DNA of 64,000 nucleotides from Halorubrum depositum (GTDB lineage Archaea > Halobacteriota > Halobacteria > Halobacteriales > Haloferacaceae): NCBI RefSeq assembly GCF_007671725.1, contig NZ_VCNM01000001.1:1054001-1118000 (forward strand), read 5' to 3'. Within the stretch, counting starts at the first letter, position 1. Every line of letters begins with the position of its first letter. The position numbers were made by a program, and so were the translations under genes. The notes below the pieces were generated by a model. The model did not search any database. It was not told the origin of the DNA and saw only the letters and a list, made by a program, of their open reading frames with translations. Shown in pieces: positions 43,197 through 53,924 of this stretch.

Positions 43197-44666
43197 TTAC
43201 TTGTTGCCGAACATCTGGCGCATCATCGGATGCATCTCCATCAGCTGCTCCTCAGCGATCTCCTCGTACAGCTTGTACGTGATCGAGACCGCGAGCAGCA
43301 GTCCGGTGCCGGAGACCGAGCCGATGGTGCCGAGCAGGTTCGCCATCACGGCGAGGAACCCGACGAGGGCGCCCCCGATGACGGTCACCTGCGGGATGTA
43401 CCGCTCCATCACCTTCTCGACGACCTGCGGGTTCCGTCGGAAGCCGGGGATCTGCATCCCGGAGTTCTGGATCTGCTTCGCGGTCGCCTCCGGACCCATC
43501 CCGGTCGTCTCGACCCAGAAGATGGCGAAGATCGCCCCGCCGACGATCATGAAGGTGAGGTCGATCGCGAGCCGGACCGCGATCATCCACGGTTCGCCGG
43601 TCGCGGCGCCGCGGAACCACATCCACTGCTCCGGCTGCTGGATGGGGTTCAGGTAGTAGAACAGCCCGGACGTGGGCTGTCCCTGCTCGCCGTACACCCC
43701 GAGCCACGACGGCATCCCCGCCCACTGCGAGGAGAGGAGCTGGCCGACGAACTGGATGTTCGCCTGCAGCGCGCGCACGAGGATCATCGGCAGGACGGAC
43801 GCGTAGATGAGCTTCACCGGGAAGCGGCCGCGAGCGCCCTTCACGCGGGCGTGCGAGAGCGGAATCTCGACGCGGACGGACTCCGCGTAGACGACGATTC
43901 CGAAGATGAACACGGTCGTGAACAGCGCGAGGATGTTCCCCGGCTCGAACAGCAGCGACTCGAGACCGGCCGAGGTGAACGGCGATCCCAGCTGGGTGCC
44001 GCCCGTCGCGATCGAGTACCAGTTCGCGAAGAAGCCGGGCGCGCCGAGCGCGGAGAAGCTGAAGAAGCCGCCGACGATCTGCTGGCTCACCGCCGCGATG
44101 ATGAACAGCCCGACGCCGGAGCCGACGCCCCACTTGCTCACGATCTCGTCCATGAACAGGAGGAGGACGCCGCCGACGAAGATCTGCGCGAAGATCAGCG
44201 ACTTAACGCCGAACGTCCCGATACCGAGGGCCTGTCCGACGGCCGGGTCCGCGGGCAGGAACTGCCCCGTGAACACCATCGGCGCCGCCGTCAGCGCCGT
44301 CACGATGATCACCAGCAGCTTCTGGAGGCCTTGGTACAGGACCTGGTCCCGCGGGTCGTCCGTGTCGAGCCCCAGCAGGTTCGCACCGCCCAACAGCTGG
44401 AGGACGATGGACGCCGTGACGATCGGTCCGATACCGACCTGCAACAGCGAGCCGGACGAGCCGGCGAGTACCGACCGGAACTGCCCGAAGAAGTCGGACC
44501 CCTGACCGACGGCCAACCCGAACGGGTTGATGTTGGTCAGGAAGAAGTAGACGACCAGGATGCCGGCCGTCCACGTGAGCTTCCGTCTGAACGGGACGTG
44601 ACCCGCCGGTCGCTCCACGACGGGCATCCGCGAGAGCACCGGTTCGGCGGCCTCCTTCCAGCTCAT
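43197..44666 (-). CDS. secY: Protein translocase subunit SecY
   Basis: 489 residues, 10 transmembrane helices; the central channel of the Sec translocon. Motifs: FFLTNINPFGLAVGQGSDFF, LGIGPIVTASIVLQLLGG, and MEMHPMMRQMFGNK at the end. Last gene of the ribosomal operon, 2 nt after rpl15. Confidence 0.96.
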   Translation of the reverse strand: MSWKEAAEPVLSRMPVVERPAGHVPFRRKLTWTAGILVVYFFLTNINPFGLAVGQGSDFFGQFRSVLAGSSGSLLQVGIGPIVTASIVLQLLGGANLLGLDTDDPRDQVLYQGLQKLLVIIVTALTAAPMVFTGQFLPADPAVGQALGIGTFGVKSLIFAQIFVGGVLLLFMDEIVSKWGVGSGVGLFIIAAVSQQIVGGFFSFSALGAPGFFANWYSIATGGTQLGSPFTSAGLESLLFEPGNILALFTTVFIFGIVVYAESVRVEIPLSHARVKGARGRFPVKLIYASVLPMILVRALQANIQFVGQLLSSQWAGMPSWLGVYGEQGQPTSGLFYYLNPIQQPEQWMWFRGAATGEPWMIAVRLAIDLTFMIVGGAIFAIFWVETTGMGPEATAKQIQNSGMQIPGFRRNPQVVEKVMERYIPQVTVIGGALVGFLAVMANLLGTIGSVSGTGLLLAVSITYKLYEEIAEEQLMEMHPMMRQMFGNK

Positions 44667-44668
44667 GA

Positions 44669-45166
44669 TTACGCCTCGTCAGTCTCGTCGTCTGAAGTGT
44701 TTTCTGATTCGGCAGCGGCTTCCTCGGCGCGCTCGGAGAGCGTCGCCTCGCCGCCGGCCTCCTCGATCAGCTCGACCGCGCCGGCGGTGAACGCGTCGGC
44801 GGTGACGCGGAGCTCGCGGCGGACCTGTCCGCCGCCGAGCACCTTCACGACGTCGGCGTCGTGGCCGTCGTCGACGACGTCTCGCGCGTCGACCACGTAC
44901 GCGTCGCCGTCCTCCTCGGCGAGGCCCTCCGCGGCGTACAGCGCCGCGTCCTCGTCGAGCTTCTGGACCTTGACCTCGAGGACCTCCGTCTGCGCGTCCT
45001 CGGGGCGCTTGAAGCCGTACTTGCCGAGCGGTCCGTAGTTGTGGAACTCGTGTTTCGCGCGGCCGGCCGCGCCGCGGCCGCCGCGGTGACCGGCGCCGCG
45101 CCGGTTCTTGTGCGTGCCGCCGCCGTGGGTCCGGGACCCGCGCTGTCGACGTTTCTTGCTCGTCAT
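44669..45166 (-). CDS. rpl15: Ribosomal protein uL15
   Basis: 165 residues from ATG 45166: MTSKKRRQRGSRTHGGGTHK then HRGGRGAAGRAKHEFHNYGP, a classic basic Gly/Arg-rich start. The C-terminal half is acidic, with a halophile tail rich in Glu/Asp. Overlaps rpl30 by 4 nt. Confidence 0.95.
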   Translation of the reverse strand: MTSKKRRQRGSRTHGGGTHKNRRGAGHRGGRGAAGRAKHEFHNYGPLGKYGFKRPEDAQTEVLEVKVQKLDEDAALYAAEGLAEEDGDAYVVDARDVVDDGHDADVVKVLGGGQVRRELRVTADAFTAGAVELIEEAGGEATLSERAEEAAAESENTSDDETDEA

Positions 45167-45627
45167 CGCATCGCCTCCAGGAGACTGTCGATCTCCTCGG
45201 TCGTGTGTTTGCCGAGCTCGCCGCCCTCGATCACGGGGTGTTTGATGCCCTCGTGACCGCCGCGGGGCGCGTGGAGCCGCAGCGTCGGGGAGAGCCCCTG
45301 CTCGCGCAGGGTCGTCTCCTCGGCGACGAGCGCCTCGGCCAGCGCCTCCAGGTCGGCGTAGTCGGTGTTGTCGTCGATCCACTCGTCGTCGACGTCGGCG
45401 GAGCCCTCGAGGGGCTCGCCGCGACGAGCGATGGTGGTCGCGACGGCGTCGACGCTCGGTTCCCCGAACGCGACGATGTCGTTCACCTTGGTGATCATGC
45501 CGCGGTACGAATCCGTCTCGGGAACGAACGTCGCGTGGTTGACGCGCCCGACGTTCAGCATGTCGAGCGTGTCCTCGACGCCGTACTCGAGGTTGACGTC
45601 GCCGCGGAGCTGCACGATCGCCTGCAT
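45163..45627 (-). CDS. rpl30: Ribosomal protein uL30
   Basis: 154 residues from ATG 45627, whose A is the last base of the rps5 TGA (TGATG). Motifs: [40 protein letters not shown], and LRLHAPRGGHEGIKHPVIEG. The in-frame GTG one codon upstream is less likely. Confidence 0.95.
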   Translation of the reverse strand: MQAIVQLRGDVNLEYGVEDTLDMLNVGRVNHATFVPETDSYRGMITKVNDIVAFGEPSVDAVATTIARRGEPLEGSADVDDEWIDDNTDYADLEALAEALVAEETTLREQGLSPTLRLHAPRGGHEGIKHPVIEGGELGKHTTEEIDSLLEAMR

Positions 45628-46274
45628 CACTCGCTCACCTCGTCGTAGTGGACCTCGCGCGCGTGCTGCGGAGTGCGGGACTGCGCCGCGTTCTCCAGGG
45701 CGTTGAACGTCGCCTTCGCGAGGTTGACGGTGGTGCGGGTGTTGCCGTCGGAGTTCGTCCAGGCGTCCTCGACGCCGGCGAGCTCCAGGATGTTCCGGAC
45801 CGTCTCCGCGGCCGCGAGGCCCAGCCCCTGCGGGGCGGGCTTGATCTCGACGGTGACGGAGCCGGCCTTCCCCTTCGCCGTGCGGGTCAGGGAGTTGGTG
45901 CCGCCGGGCTGGTCCTCCCAGGAGCCGGAGCCGCGGTCCACCTCGATGATGTTCAGCTTCGCGACGTCGATCGCCTTCTGGATGGCGCCGCCGACCTGGT
46001 CGTCCCGGGCCTGCGCGTAGCCGAGGTAGCCGTCGCGGTTGCCCACGGCGACCACGCAGCGGAACTTCACGCGGCGGCCGGAGTCGGTCATGCGCTGGAC
46101 CATATTGATGTCCAGCACCTCGTCTTCCAGCCCCGGGAGGAGCTGGTCGACGATCTCCGCCTCCTTCAGCGGGAGGCCGGAGTCGAGCGCCTGTTCCATC
46201 GACGAGATGTCGCCGTTCTGCACCTTGCGGCCGAGTCGCGTCCGCGGTTCCCAGCCGTCGTTGTGTCTACTCAT
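45627..46274 (-). CDS. rps5: Ribosomal protein uS5
   Basis: 215 residues with [20 protein letters not shown] and [20 protein letters not shown], which form the double-stranded RNA-binding domain, then [20 protein letters not shown]. Overlaps rpl18 by 8 nt and rpl30 by 1 nt. Confidence 0.96.
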   Translation of the reverse strand: MSRHNDGWEPRTRLGRKVQNGDISSMEQALDSGLPLKEAEIVDQLLPGLEDEVLDINMVQRMTDSGRRVKFRCVVAVGNRDGYLGYAQARDDQVGGAIQKAIDVAKLNIIEVDRGSGSWEDQPGGTNSLTRTAKGKAGSVTVEIKPAPQGLGLAAAETVRNILELAGVEDAWTNSDGNTRTTVNLAKATFNALENAAQSRTPQHAREVHYDEVSE

Positions 46275-46824
46275 GGTCCTCCTGGATTGTCGCGAGCGCG
46301 TCGTCGAAGTGCTCGGGTACGTCGGCCGCGTCGAACTCGCCGCCGTACAGCGGCTCGTCGAGCTGCTCGTCGTACGCGGCGATGTGCTCGCCTCGCGTAC
46401 GCGACCAGTCGGCCAGCACGCCGTCGTTGTGCGGGATCTCGAGGCCGGCGTCGATCGCTCCTTCCTGTACTGCGAACGTCTTGTTGCCGGGCGTCGCCGT
46501 GTTGAGCCCGATGTCGAGCACGGCCTCGTCGAGGCCGGCGTCGACGGCGCGGGCGCCCGCGAGGTACCCGGTGAGGTACGCGCTGGGGAGGTTGCCCGTG
46601 GGGGCGTCCCAGCCGTACTCAGCGAGGTCCTCGCTGGAGGCGGCCGCGTGGGTCTCGTCGCCGTCGGGTCCGGGAGTCACCAGCTGCGCCCTGACGTGAG
46701 CGTTGCTCACCCGGGCGACCAGGCGAGGCTTGCCCGATTTCAGCAGGCGCAACCTCTGATGGTAATCCGTCCGGACCTCGCGGCGGCGCCGCATCGGCAC
46801 CTTGTATCGTGGTCCTGTCGCCAT
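46267..46824 (-). CDS. rpl18: Ribosomal protein uL18
   Basis: 185 residues: [40 protein letters not shown], and [20 protein letters not shown]. Binds 5S rRNA. Starts at the ATG sharing a base with the rpl19e stop. Confidence 0.96.
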   Translation of the reverse strand: MATGPRYKVPMRRRREVRTDYHQRLRLLKSGKPRLVARVSNAHVRAQLVTPGPDGDETHAAASSEDLAEYGWDAPTGNLPSAYLTGYLAGARAVDAGLDEAVLDIGLNTATPGNKTFAVQEGAIDAGLEIPHNDGVLADWSRTRGEHIAAYDEQLDEPLYGGEFDAADVPEHFDDALATIQEDHE

Positions 46825-47285
46825 TACTCTGTCACCTCGTAACCGTACTGCGTCTGGATGTACGCCTCCAGCCGCGCGACGTCCTCGAACTCGCCACCGC
46901 TCGCCTTGTTGTAGAGCGTGCGGTACTCCGTGGCGTCGAGGACGTCCTCGTCGTCGCGGAGCTCCTTCAGGCGGGCGCGCTGCGCGCGGATCCGCGCCTT
47001 CCAGTCGTCTTTCGTGTTCTGTCGCGCGCCGGCCTTCCCCTTCCGGGTCCCGGCGCCGGACTTGTGTCCGTACGAGCGCTTCGCGGCGCGCTCGCGGGCC
47101 TGTCCGCGGGAGTTCGTCTTCGCGTCCTTCGCGCGGATCGTGCCCTGTTCGATGAGCTCGCGGACGTCCTCTCGCGTGATGGCGTCCTCGATCTCCTCCT
47201 GTGCCTCGGGGTCGAGCCAGACGCGGCCCTTGCCGACGTCTAACTCGTCCGCGGCGAGCCGCTTCTGTGCTTTCAGGTCACTCAT
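46824..47285 (-). CDS. rpl19e: Ribosomal protein eL19
   Basis: 153 residues: [40 protein letters not shown], and basic [20 protein letters not shown]. Overlaps rpl32e by 8 nt. Confidence 0.95.
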   Translation of the reverse strand: MSDLKAQKRLAADELDVGKGRVWLDPEAQEEIEDAITREDVRELIEQGTIRAKDAKTNSRGQARERAAKRSYGHKSGAGTRKGKAGARQNTKDDWKARIRAQRARLKELRDDEDVLDATEYRTLYNKASGGEFEDVARLEAYIQTQYGYEVTE

Positions 47286-47988
47286 CGTCGTCGACCTCCA
47301 CTTCGACGTAGGTCGGGTTCAGCACGCGGATCTCGCGCTCCTCCGCCTCGTCTTCGATCAGTTCGCGCTTGCGACCGCCGACCTTCGAGGCGATCCGCAC
47401 CGCCTGCGTGTCGCCGTCGACGCCCTCGAGGTCGTCCGTGTTGTGCACGCGGACCTCCTCGAAGCCGCTCGGGTGCAGGTCGCGCGACGCCTTCGGCGAG
47501 CGGAACCCCGCCTCGACGACGGGACCCTTCGCCTTCATGCGGCGGCGCTGCTTGGAGAGCCCGCCGCGCGGCTTGCGCCACGACGTCGGGATCCGCTTTT
47601 TCTTGTGGTAGTCCTGCCGGTTGAACTGCGGTTTCCCCTCGCGGTGCTTCTGTGCGAGCGCGCGAGCGGTCTCGTCGTCCAGCGCCGGCGTCTTGTCGGC
47701 GTGACCGCGGGGGCGAAGCTCCGTCTCGACGGTCTCGTCGGCGTCGGCCTCGTCGGCCTCCTCCTCTTCCGTCTCGTCTTCGATCTCCGCGTCCGCCTCC
47801 TCGTCGACCTCCAGCCCGCCGACGTCGGCCTTGATGCGCGCTGCGAGCGCGTTGCCGACGCCGTCGACCTCGGAGAGCTCCGACTGGGAGGCGGCCTTCA
47901 CGTCCTCGACCGTCTCGTAGCCGGCCTCGCGAAGGGCGTCCGCCTTCGAGGGACCGACACCGCTGATGTCTTCCAGTTCTTCGGCCAT
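47278..47988 (-). CDS. rpl32e: Ribosomal protein eL32 with helix-hairpin-helix extension
   Basis: 236 residues. The C-terminal ~130 residues are eL32 ([40 protein letters not shown]). The N-terminal ~60 residues form a helix-hairpin-helix pair ([40 protein letters not shown]), followed by an acidic linker. The same kind of extension is known from Haloarcula eL32, so this is lineage-typical rather than anomalous. Confidence 0.95.
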   Translation of the reverse strand: MAEELEDISGVGPSKADALREAGYETVEDVKAASQSELSEVDGVGNALAARIKADVGGLEVDEEADAEIEDETEEEEADEADADETVETELRPRGHADKTPALDDETARALAQKHREGKPQFNRQDYHKKKRIPTSWRKPRGGLSKQRRRMKAKGPVVEAGFRSPKASRDLHPSGFEEVRVHNTDDLEGVDGDTQAVRIASKVGGRKRELIEDEAEEREIRVLNPTYVEVEVDDDE

Positions 47989-47991
47989 TGG

Positions 47992-48525
47992 TTAGGCACC
48001 TCCGGTGGGCTTCTCGACGATGTACACGCCGTCCTGGAAGACGCGCGTGTCCTTGTCGGTCACCTTCGTCAGCTGTTCGATGTCGGCGGCGGTCTGCCCG
48101 ACGGCCTCCTTGTCGGAGCCCGAGAGCGTGACCGTCTCGCCGTCGACCTGTACGTCCGTGTCCCCGCGGATCGGGGTGCGTCGCTGTGCTCGCTCGCCGA
48201 GGAAGTTCTCGATGACGACCTCGTCGCCCTCCACGGTCACCTGCATCGGGAAGTGGGCGTAGTACACTTCCATCGTGTACTCCCATCCGTCGGTGACGCC
48301 GTGGATCATGTTGGCGACGTGGCTCTCGAAGGTGCCGACCGTGGCGTTCGTCTTCGCGTCCTCGTTCTCGGAGGCGATCGCGACGGCACCGTCCTCGACC
48401 GTGACCTCGACGTCGGGGTACCAGAGGCGTCGCGTAACGCTCCCGTTGGGACCCTCGACGGTGAGTTCGAGGTGGTCGGTCTCGGCGGAGACGTCGTCCG
48501 GAATCTCGATTTCGACTCTGTTCAT
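47992..48525 (-). CDS. rpl6: Ribosomal protein uL6
   Basis: 177 residues: MNRVEIEIPDDVSAETDHLE, VTRRLWYPDVEVTVEDGAVA, IHGVTDGWEYTMEVYYAHFP, and VIENFLGERAQRRTPIRGDT. Two beta-alpha repeats contact the sarcin-ricin region. Confidence 0.96.
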   Translation of the reverse strand: MNRVEIEIPDDVSAETDHLELTVEGPNGSVTRRLWYPDVEVTVEDGAVAIASENEDAKTNATVGTFESHVANMIHGVTDGWEYTMEVYYAHFPMQVTVEGDEVVIENFLGERAQRRTPIRGDTDVQVDGETVTLSGSDKEAVGQTAADIEQLTKVTDKDTRVFQDGVYIVEKPTGGA

Positions 48526-48527
48526 TG

Positions 48528-48920
48528 TTAGTAGACGTATGCGATCACTTGGCCGCCGATGCCCTGATCGCGGGCCTCGTAGTGGCTCATGACGCCGTGG
48601 CTCGTCGTGACGATGAGCGTCCCGTAGTCACGGGCGGGGAGGTACCGCTTCTCCCACTTCTCGAACTCGTCCGCACCCGCGGAGTAGCGGGGCTTGACGG
48701 CGCCACACTCGTTGATCGCGCCTTTCAGTTCGACCTCGAACTTCCCGGCTTTCCCGTCGTCGACGTACTCGAAGCCGTCGACGTACCCGCGGTCGTAGAG
48801 GACCTCGAGGACGGAGCCGATGATGTTGGAGGCGGGCTCAACCGTGTACGACAGGTGGCCAACGCTCTCGGCGTTGTCCATGCCGGCGAGCGCGTTGGTG
48901 AATGGATCGTTTCCTGTCAT
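48528..48920 (-). CDS. rps8: Ribosomal protein uS8
   Basis: 130 residues from ATG 48920: [40 protein letters not shown], and [20 protein letters not shown]. The frame is open upstream but that part is the shadow of rps14. Confidence 0.95.
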   Translation of the reverse strand: MTGNDPFTNALAGMDNAESVGHLSYTVEPASNIIGSVLEVLYDRGYVDGFEYVDDGKAGKFEVELKGAINECGAVKPRYSAGADEFEKWEKRYLPARDYGTLIVTTSHGVMSHYEARDQGIGGQVIAYVY

Positions 48921-48922
48921 GA

Positions 48923-49096
48923 TCAGCTGTACTTCTCGAATCCCATGTCTCGGGCGACCTCGCGGAAACACTGCCGGCAGAGGTTGATGTCGTACTTGCC
49001 GACAAGCCCCTGCTCGCGGTCGCACCGCCGGCAGGTGTGCCGGGAGTCGGTGCGCTTCGCCGCGTGTTCGCCCGTGTCGTTGTTCGCTTCGCTCAT
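48923..49096 (-). CDS. rps14: Ribosomal protein uS14 (zinc form)
   Basis: 57 residues, ATG 49096 to TGA 48923, starting [20 protein letters not shown]. Zinc site C22-x2-C25 (CRRC) and C40-x2-C43 (CRQC), with the usual [20 protein letters not shown] and ending MGFEKYS. Overlaps rpl5 by 4 nt. Easily missed because of its size. Confidence 0.95.
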   Translation of the reverse strand: MSEANNDTGEHAAKRTDSRHTCRRCDREQGLVGKYDINLCRQCFREVARDMGFEKYS

Positions 49097-49617
49097 TCCG
49101 TTACCTCTACGTCGAAGTTGGTCTCGAGGAACGCGGCCGCGTCCTCGACTGTCATCCGGTGTTTCGCGGGGATCGACGCCGTCGCCTTGTCCCGCTTCGA
49201 CACGCGGTAGCCGGGCCGGACGATCGTCGTCGTCACGTCGAGCCCGTAGATGCCGATGTTGGGGTTGTACTCCTGGCTCGGGAAGTCGGTGTGGTCCTCG
49301 ACCCCGAAGCTCAGGTTGCCAGTGTCGTCGAACTGGCTCCGAGAGATCTCGGTGACGTCGAGCGCGGTCGCGAGGAACTCGTGCGCGTCCTCGCCCCGCA
49401 GCGTCACCTTGACGCCGATCGGGTCGCCCTTGCGGATCCCGAACTCGGCGATGGTGCGCTTCGAGGTGGTCCGGACCGACTGCTGGTCCGTGATCTCTTC
49501 GATGATCTCCTCGGCGTCGGCGAGCGGCTCACCGCCCTGCCCGACGCCCATGTGGACGACGACCTTCTCGAGGTACGGCTCGCGCATCTCGTGGGACGCG
49601 CTCTCGGCTTCACTCAT
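49093..49617 (-). CDS. rpl5: Ribosomal protein uL5
   Basis: 174 residues from ATG 49617: [40 protein letters not shown], and [20 protein letters not shown]. 5S rRNA-binding. Overlaps rps4e by 8 nt. Confidence 0.95.
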   Translation of the reverse strand: MSEAESASHEMREPYLEKVVVHMGVGQGGEPLADAEEIIEEITDQQSVRTTSKRTIAEFGIRKGDPIGVKVTLRGEDAHEFLATALDVTEISRSQFDDTGNLSFGVEDHTDFPSQEYNPNIGIYGLDVTTTIVRPGYRVSKRDKATASIPAKHRMTVEDAAAFLETNFDVEVTE

Positions 49618-50335
49618 CCGAATCACCCGCCTCGTCGGCGTCGTCGCCGGTGAAGTTCTCGTCGATGACGACGAGGTACTCCTCGACCGTCTCGTACCCG
49701 TCCTCGTCGTCTCCGACGAAGACCGTGTTCGAGCCCGAGCCGAGCGTCACGTCGATGTCGTCGACCTCGCCGATCCGGCCGGCGTGCTGGCCGGCGACGG
49801 CGGTGACGAGCGCGCCCTCTTCGTACTCGAAGTGGGCGACGACCTCCTTGGTCTCGTTGTCGACGACGATCGAGTCCTTGGTGTCGTACGGCGTGTCCGT
49901 GTCGACGCGCACGTTCGTTCCGTCGTGGAGCGTCAGCTGGACGGCGCCGCCGGGGACGATCGACTTGTTCGTGATCTTCCCGAGCCGGCTGCCCGCGGCC
50001 TCCTCGTCGACGGGGGTCAGCGCGAGCCGACCGCCCTCGTCGGGGAAGACGCGGAAGAACTCCCCGCGCTCGGGGAACGCCAGGATGTCGAACATCCCGA
50101 TCGGACGCTGCTCGTCCGAGACCGCGTCCCCGTTGACGAGGACCGAGTCGTTGTTCAGCGCGTAGCGCGCCTCCTTCGTCGAGTCGACGTAGCCGAGCAC
50201 GTCCCGCAGCAGGACGACGAGCGGAACGCCCGCCTCACCGTGCGGGCCGGCGCCGGCCTTGACGGTGAACGTGTTCGTCTTTCGCTCGACCGGCCAGGAG
50301 TTCGGTACTGCCAGTCGCTTCTGATGTCGCGTCAT
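49610..50335 (-). CDS. rps4e: Ribosomal protein eS4
   Basis: 241 residues: [60 protein letters not shown] (S4-like domain), then KOW-type [20 protein letters not shown]. Acidic tail ends DEAGDSDE. Confidence 0.95.
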   Translation of the reverse strand: MTRHQKRLAVPNSWPVERKTNTFTVKAGAGPHGEAGVPLVVLLRDVLGYVDSTKEARYALNNDSVLVNGDAVSDEQRPIGMFDILAFPERGEFFRVFPDEGGRLALTPVDEEAAGSRLGKITNKSIVPGGAVQLTLHDGTNVRVDTDTPYDTKDSIVVDNETKEVVAHFEYEEGALVTAVAGQHAGRIGEVDDIDVTLGSGSNTVFVGDDEDGYETVEEYLVVIDENFTGDDADEAGDSDE

Positions 50336-50688
50336 TCGTTATCCTCCTGGAGCCGCGCCTCCCGGCGCTCGTCGTCCAGGTCCAGTTCGGTCACCCGGAC
50401 GTTGCTCGCCGGAATCGGGCGGGGAACCTCCTCCCCGTCCGCCTTCTCGACGGTGACGTCCTCGACGGTGATCCGTTCCGCGGACAGGTCGACGGCGACG
50501 ACTTCCGCCTCCGTCCCGGCCGCGTCGCCGCGAAGCACCTCGACGGTGTCGCCGGCGTTGACGCGGACGTTGCGCTGTCCGTACTCCTCGCGGAGGTCCT
50601 CCGTGAGGGTGGCTCGGACCTGGTTCTGCCGCTCGTGGAGCGGCGCGGTCTCCGACCGTTTTCGCTGTTTGCGTGGCTGTTTCGTCAT
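50332..50688 (-). CDS. rpl24: Ribosomal protein uL24
   Basis: 118 residues from ATG 50688: [40 protein letters not shown] and the KOW motif [20 protein letters not shown]. Overlaps rps4e by 4 nt. Confidence 0.95.
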   Translation of the reverse strand: MTKQPRKQRKRSETAPLHERQNQVRATLTEDLREEYGQRNVRVNAGDTVEVLRGDAAGTEAEVVAVDLSAERITVEDVTVEKADGEEVPRPIPASNVRVTELDLDDERREARLQEDNE

Positions 50689-50690
50689 GG

Positions 50691-51089
50691 TTAGACGATC
50701 ATCGTCGCGGTCGAGGCGATGCTCCCGAATCGTTCGGCGACCTCGCGGGCGACGGGGCCTTTGATCTCCGTGCCCCGCGGCTCGTCGAGGTCGTCGATGA
50801 TGACGGCCGCGTTGTCCTCGAACTTCACGCGGGTCCCGCTCGGACGGCGGATCGGCTTGCGCTGGCGGACGACGACCGCCTCCAGCACCTGCCGCCGCAT
50901 CTCCGGGGTCCCTTTGGTGACCGAGACGGTCACCTTGTCGCCGATACCTGCCTTCGGGTGGCGATTCTTCGTGCCGGAGTAGCCGGCGACGGAGATCACC
51001 TTCAGCTCGCGTGCGCCGGTGTTGTCGGCGCACGTGATGAGCGAGCCCTTCGAGAGCCCCTGCGTGACGTCGGCCTTGAGCGCCTCCAT
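50691..51089 (-). CDS. rpl14: Ribosomal protein uL14
   Basis: 132 residues: [40 protein letters not shown], and [23 protein letters not shown] 51089 overlaps the rps17 stop by one base; a GTG one codon upstream is the alternative. Confidence 0.95.
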   Translation of the reverse strand: MEALKADVTQGLSKGSLITCADNTGARELKVISVAGYSGTKNRHPKAGIGDKVTVSVTKGTPEMRRQVLEAVVVRQRKPIRRPSGTRVKFEDNAAVIIDDLDEPRGTEIKGPVAREVAERFGSIASTATMIV

Positions 51090-51433
51090 CACTGATCACC
51101 CGACAGGTTCTCGACGACGACGTGGGACTTCGTCTTCGAGAGCGGTTGCGTCTCCGCGATAGTCACTTCGTCACCGACTTCGAGCGAGTCGAGCACGCCC
51201 GGCACGTGGGCCGGGATGCGCGAGCGACGCTTCATGTACCGATCGTATTTCGGTACGAACACGTCGTACTCTCGCTCGACGATGACGGTCTTTTCCATAT
51301 CCGTCGACACGACCGTTCCCTCACGGGTCTGGCCGCGGACGGAGAGCTGCCCGTAAAACGGGCACTTCTCGTAGTCGTAATCCTCCGGGTTGTCTGGCTC
51401 CGGAGGCGTGGGTACGTCGATTCCTATCGCCAT
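51089..51433 (-). CDS. rps17: Ribosomal protein uS17
   Basis: 114 residues from ATG 51433: [40 protein letters not shown], and [22 protein letters not shown] fold. Its first 10 nt overlap the end of the RNase P p29 gene. Confidence 0.95.
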   Translation of the reverse strand: MAIGIDVPTPPEPDNPEDYDYEKCPFYGQLSVRGQTREGTVVSTDMEKTVIVEREYDVFVPKYDRYMKRRSRIPAHVPGVLDSLEVGDEVTIAETQPLSKTKSHVVVENLSGDQ

Positions 51434-51882
51434 TGTGTGACACCTCGTTCGGTGCGTTCGGCGGGTCGATGCCGCAACCGATCGCCATCCACCGTTACGT
51501 AGACCGCGTCTTTGCACTCGCCGCGATGGCTCGCCGGACCCGCGCCGTCACCGGTGACGACGCTTGCGGACCCGGACGGGCCAGACTGACGGGGGCGGAC
51601 CCCCGTAGTATCCGACCCGAGTTGGGACGCGGACCCCGACGACTGGACGTCGTCGGCGGCTTCATCTGTGCGGACGGTCGGGACGTCGACGACCGCGAAC
51701 TCGAACGTCGCGCCCGACTTGGGCACGCGCTTGTCCCCCGACGGGGTTCGGACCACGATAGTGCCGAACGTCTCGGACAGCACGCGGCCGGCGATGCCCG
51801 CGTGGGCGTCGCTGGCGGCGTCGGCCACCCGAACCGGGAGGCCGACGAGTTCGTGCCGTACGAGTGTGTCGGGGGAAATCAT
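51424..51882 (-). CDS. rnp1: RNase P protein component 1 (p29/Rpp29)
   Basis: 152 residues. MISPDTLVRHELVGLPVRVA, GIAGRVLSETFGTIVVRTPS, and KRVPKSGATFEFAVVDVP form the Sm-like barrel. A low-complexity stretch of about 50 residues (Ser/Gly/Asp/Ala-rich, around 71-121) separates this from the last strand (DAVYVTVDGDRLRHRPAERT), unlike the ~95-residue compact form. Processes pre-tRNA 5' ends. Location between uL29 and uS17 is the conserved archaeal site. Confidence 0.93.
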   Translation of the reverse strand: MISPDTLVRHELVGLPVRVADAASDAHAGIAGRVLSETFGTIVVRTPSGDKRVPKSGATFEFAVVDVPTVRTDEAADDVQSSGSASQLGSDTTGVRPRQSGPSGSASVVTGDGAGPASHRGECKDAVYVTVDGDRLRHRPAERTERGVTQWR

Positions 51883-51884
51883 CG

Positions 51885-52097
51885 TTATTCGTCGTCGAAG
51901 TCGCCTTCTTCCGCCTGGATCGTCTTGATCCGCGCGATCGTCTTCTTCAGCTCGTTCACGCGGCCCGGACTCTCCGGCATGCCGCCGGCGGCGCGCTGCG
52001 CCTTCGAGTTGAGCAGCTCGGTCTCGAGCTCCTCGAGCTCGACCTGGCGCTCGGCCGCCGTCATGTCGCGGATCTCGTCGGTGTAGAGGATCGCCAT
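51885..52097 (-). CDS. rpl29: Ribosomal protein uL29
   Basis: 70 residues, [20 protein letters not shown], then an all-helical basic/acidic chain ([20 protein letters not shown]). ATG shares one base with the rps3 stop. Confidence 0.95.
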   Translation of the reverse strand: MAILYTDEIRDMTAAERQVELEELETELLNSKAQRAAGGMPESPGRVNELKKTIARIKTIQAEEGDFDDE

Positions 52098-53032
52098 TAT
52101 TCGTCCTCCTCCTCGTCGTCCGCGGCTTCCATCTCAGCGACGAGGTCGGCCGCCTCCGACTCGATCTCCTCGTCGAGCTCGTCGACGTCGTCCGCCTCGG
52201 CGTCGCCGACCGGCTCCTCGGCGGCGACGTCGGTCGCCTCCGCGGCCGTCTCTTGTGTCTCCTCGACGACCTCCTCGACGACCTCCTCGTCGATGACGTC
52301 GGCGGGGTCCTCGTCGGGCACCTCGACGTCGTCGTCGTCGGCGCCGACGTCCGGCACCTCCTCGGGCTCCTCTTCGAGGAGCGCCTCGACGCCCTCGTCG
52401 TCGCCCGCGGCGGCCTGCTCGACCTCCGGGACCTCGGCGTCCTCGCGGACGTCGAAGTCGTCGGGGAGCTGCGCGCCCGGCGGGATGATCTTCACGTTGA
52501 CGCCGATCGTCCCGAGCTTCATCACCGCGACGCCCTGGCCGTGGTCGACGACCTCCTCCGCGGGCTCGCCGTTGTGCTTGATGTAGCCGCGGTTGAACTT
52601 CTCGACGCGCGAGCGCGCGCCGGTGACCTTCCCGGACAGGACGATCTCGGCGCCCAGCGCGCCCGCGTCCATGATCCGGTCGATCGTCGTGTGACCGGCC
52701 TTCCGGAAGTACCAGCCGCGTTCGAGGGCGTTCGCGAGACGGTCCGCGACGATCTGGGCGTTCAGGTCGGGCTCGTCGACCTCCTGAACGTCGATCTGCG
52801 GGTCGTCCATGTCGAAGCGGTCCTCGAGCTCGGTGGTGATCTTGCGGATGTTCTTCCCGCCCTTCCCGATCACCATGCCGGGCTTTTCGGCCTTCAGGAC
52901 GATCTGCGTGCCCATCGGCGTCTTGGCGACGTCCATGCCGCCGTAGCCGGCTCGGCCGAGCTCGTCCGCGAAGAACTCGTTGATCTGTGAACGGCGCAGG
53001 CCGTCCTCGATGAATTGGTGTTCGTCAGCCAT
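52097..53032 (-). CDS. rps3: Ribosomal protein uS3
   Basis: 311 residues from ATG 53032. KH domain ([20 protein letters not shown]), then [20 protein letters not shown]. The last ~110 residues are an acidic Glu/Asp/Val/Ala-rich tail ([18 protein letters not shown] type), longer than the bacterial and thermophile forms but usual in haloarchaea. Confidence 0.95.
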   Translation of the reverse strand: MADEHQFIEDGLRRSQINEFFADELGRAGYGGMDVAKTPMGTQIVLKAEKPGMVIGKGGKNIRKITTELEDRFDMDDPQIDVQEVDEPDLNAQIVADRLANALERGWYFRKAGHTTIDRIMDAGALGAEIVLSGKVTGARSRVEKFNRGYIKHNGEPAEEVVDHGQGVAVMKLGTIGVNVKIIPPGAQLPDDFDVREDAEVPEVEQAAAGDDEGVEALLEEEPEEVPDVGADDDDVEVPDEDPADVIDEEVVEEVVEETQETAAEATDVAAEEPVGDAEADDVDELDEEIESEAADLVAEMEAADDEEEDE

Positions 53033-53496
53033 TATTCGTCGGCCTCCGGGTCCTCGATGATGAGTTCGACGTCGGCGAGGGTGGTGTTCCACTGGGTGGC
53101 GCCCGCGGCTCGCGGGTTCCGCCCGGGTCGCTCACCGACCTTGTGGGGGGCGACGTGTTTGATGACCATATCGTCGCCGTCGAACCCCTGTTCGGTCGCG
53201 TTGTTCTTGACGTTCTCCAGGAGCTTGAGGAAGTCCTTGGCGGCCTTCTCGGGGTAGCGGCCCGCGTCCCAGCCGTCGATGTCGGAGCGGTGGCCCGCGC
53301 CGGCGTTGTGCTGGCGCATCGGCACCGAGGTCTCCTCGTCGATGACTTCCTGCAGGAACTCCTCGGCGTCGGCGACGGTCTCGCCTTTGATCTCCCGGGA
53401 GATCTCCTTGCTGTCCTTCACGCTGATGGGCCGGTCGCGGAGCATCCCCTTGGCGGTGGTCTCCGGGTCGGCCTCGACGCTGTAGTTGATTCCCAT
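53032..53496 (-). CDS. rpl22: Ribosomal protein uL22
   Basis: 154 residues from ATG 53496: [20 protein letters not shown], then [20 protein letters not shown] and [20 protein letters not shown]. Upstream open frame is rps19 shadow. Confidence 0.95.
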   Translation of the reverse strand: MGINYSVEADPETTAKGMLRDRPISVKDSKEISREIKGETVADAEEFLQEVIDEETSVPMRQHNAGAGHRSDIDGWDAGRYPEKAAKDFLKLLENVKNNATEQGFDGDDMVIKHVAPHKVGERPGRNPRAAGATQWNTTLADVELIIEDPEADE

Positions 53497-53498
53497 TG

Positions 53499-53924
53499 TT
53501 ACTTGAGGGGCACGAACTTCGAGGACCGGGTCGCGCCGATGCCGGCCTGACCGTGTTCGACGGTGCTTCGCGTGAGGTGGAACTCGCCCAGGTAGTGTCC
53601 GATCATCTGGGGTTCGACCTGCACGCGCTCGAAGCTGTGTCCGTTGTACACGGAGAAGGTGACGCCGACGAACTCCGGCAGGACCGGCATGTCGCGCAGG
53701 TGCGTCCGGATCGGGTCGTCCGCCGTCGTCTCCTTGTCGCGGCTCCGCACCGTCTCCAGCAGCTTCTGCTGTTCGGTGCCGAGGCCGCGAACGATGCTTC
53801 GCCGCTGGCGTGCGGGGAGCAGTTCCGCGACGTCTTCGACGTCCATCTCCTGCAGCTCGTCGAGCGAGTGACCGCGGTAGGCGAACTCCTTGCCCTCGCG
53901 GCCGGTTCGGTAGTTGGAACTCAT
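53499..53924 (-). CDS. rps19: Ribosomal protein uS19
   Basis: 141 residues: [20 protein letters not shown] and [20 protein letters not shown], then [20 protein letters not shown]. Overlaps rpl2 by 4 nt. Confidence 0.95.
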   Translation of the reverse strand: MSSNYRTGREGKEFAYRGHSLDELQEMDVEDVAELLPARQRRSIVRGLGTEQQKLLETVRSRDKETTADDPIRTHLRDMPVLPEFVGVTFSVYNGHSFERVQVEPQMIGHYLGEFHLTRSTVEHGQAGIGATRSSKFVPLK

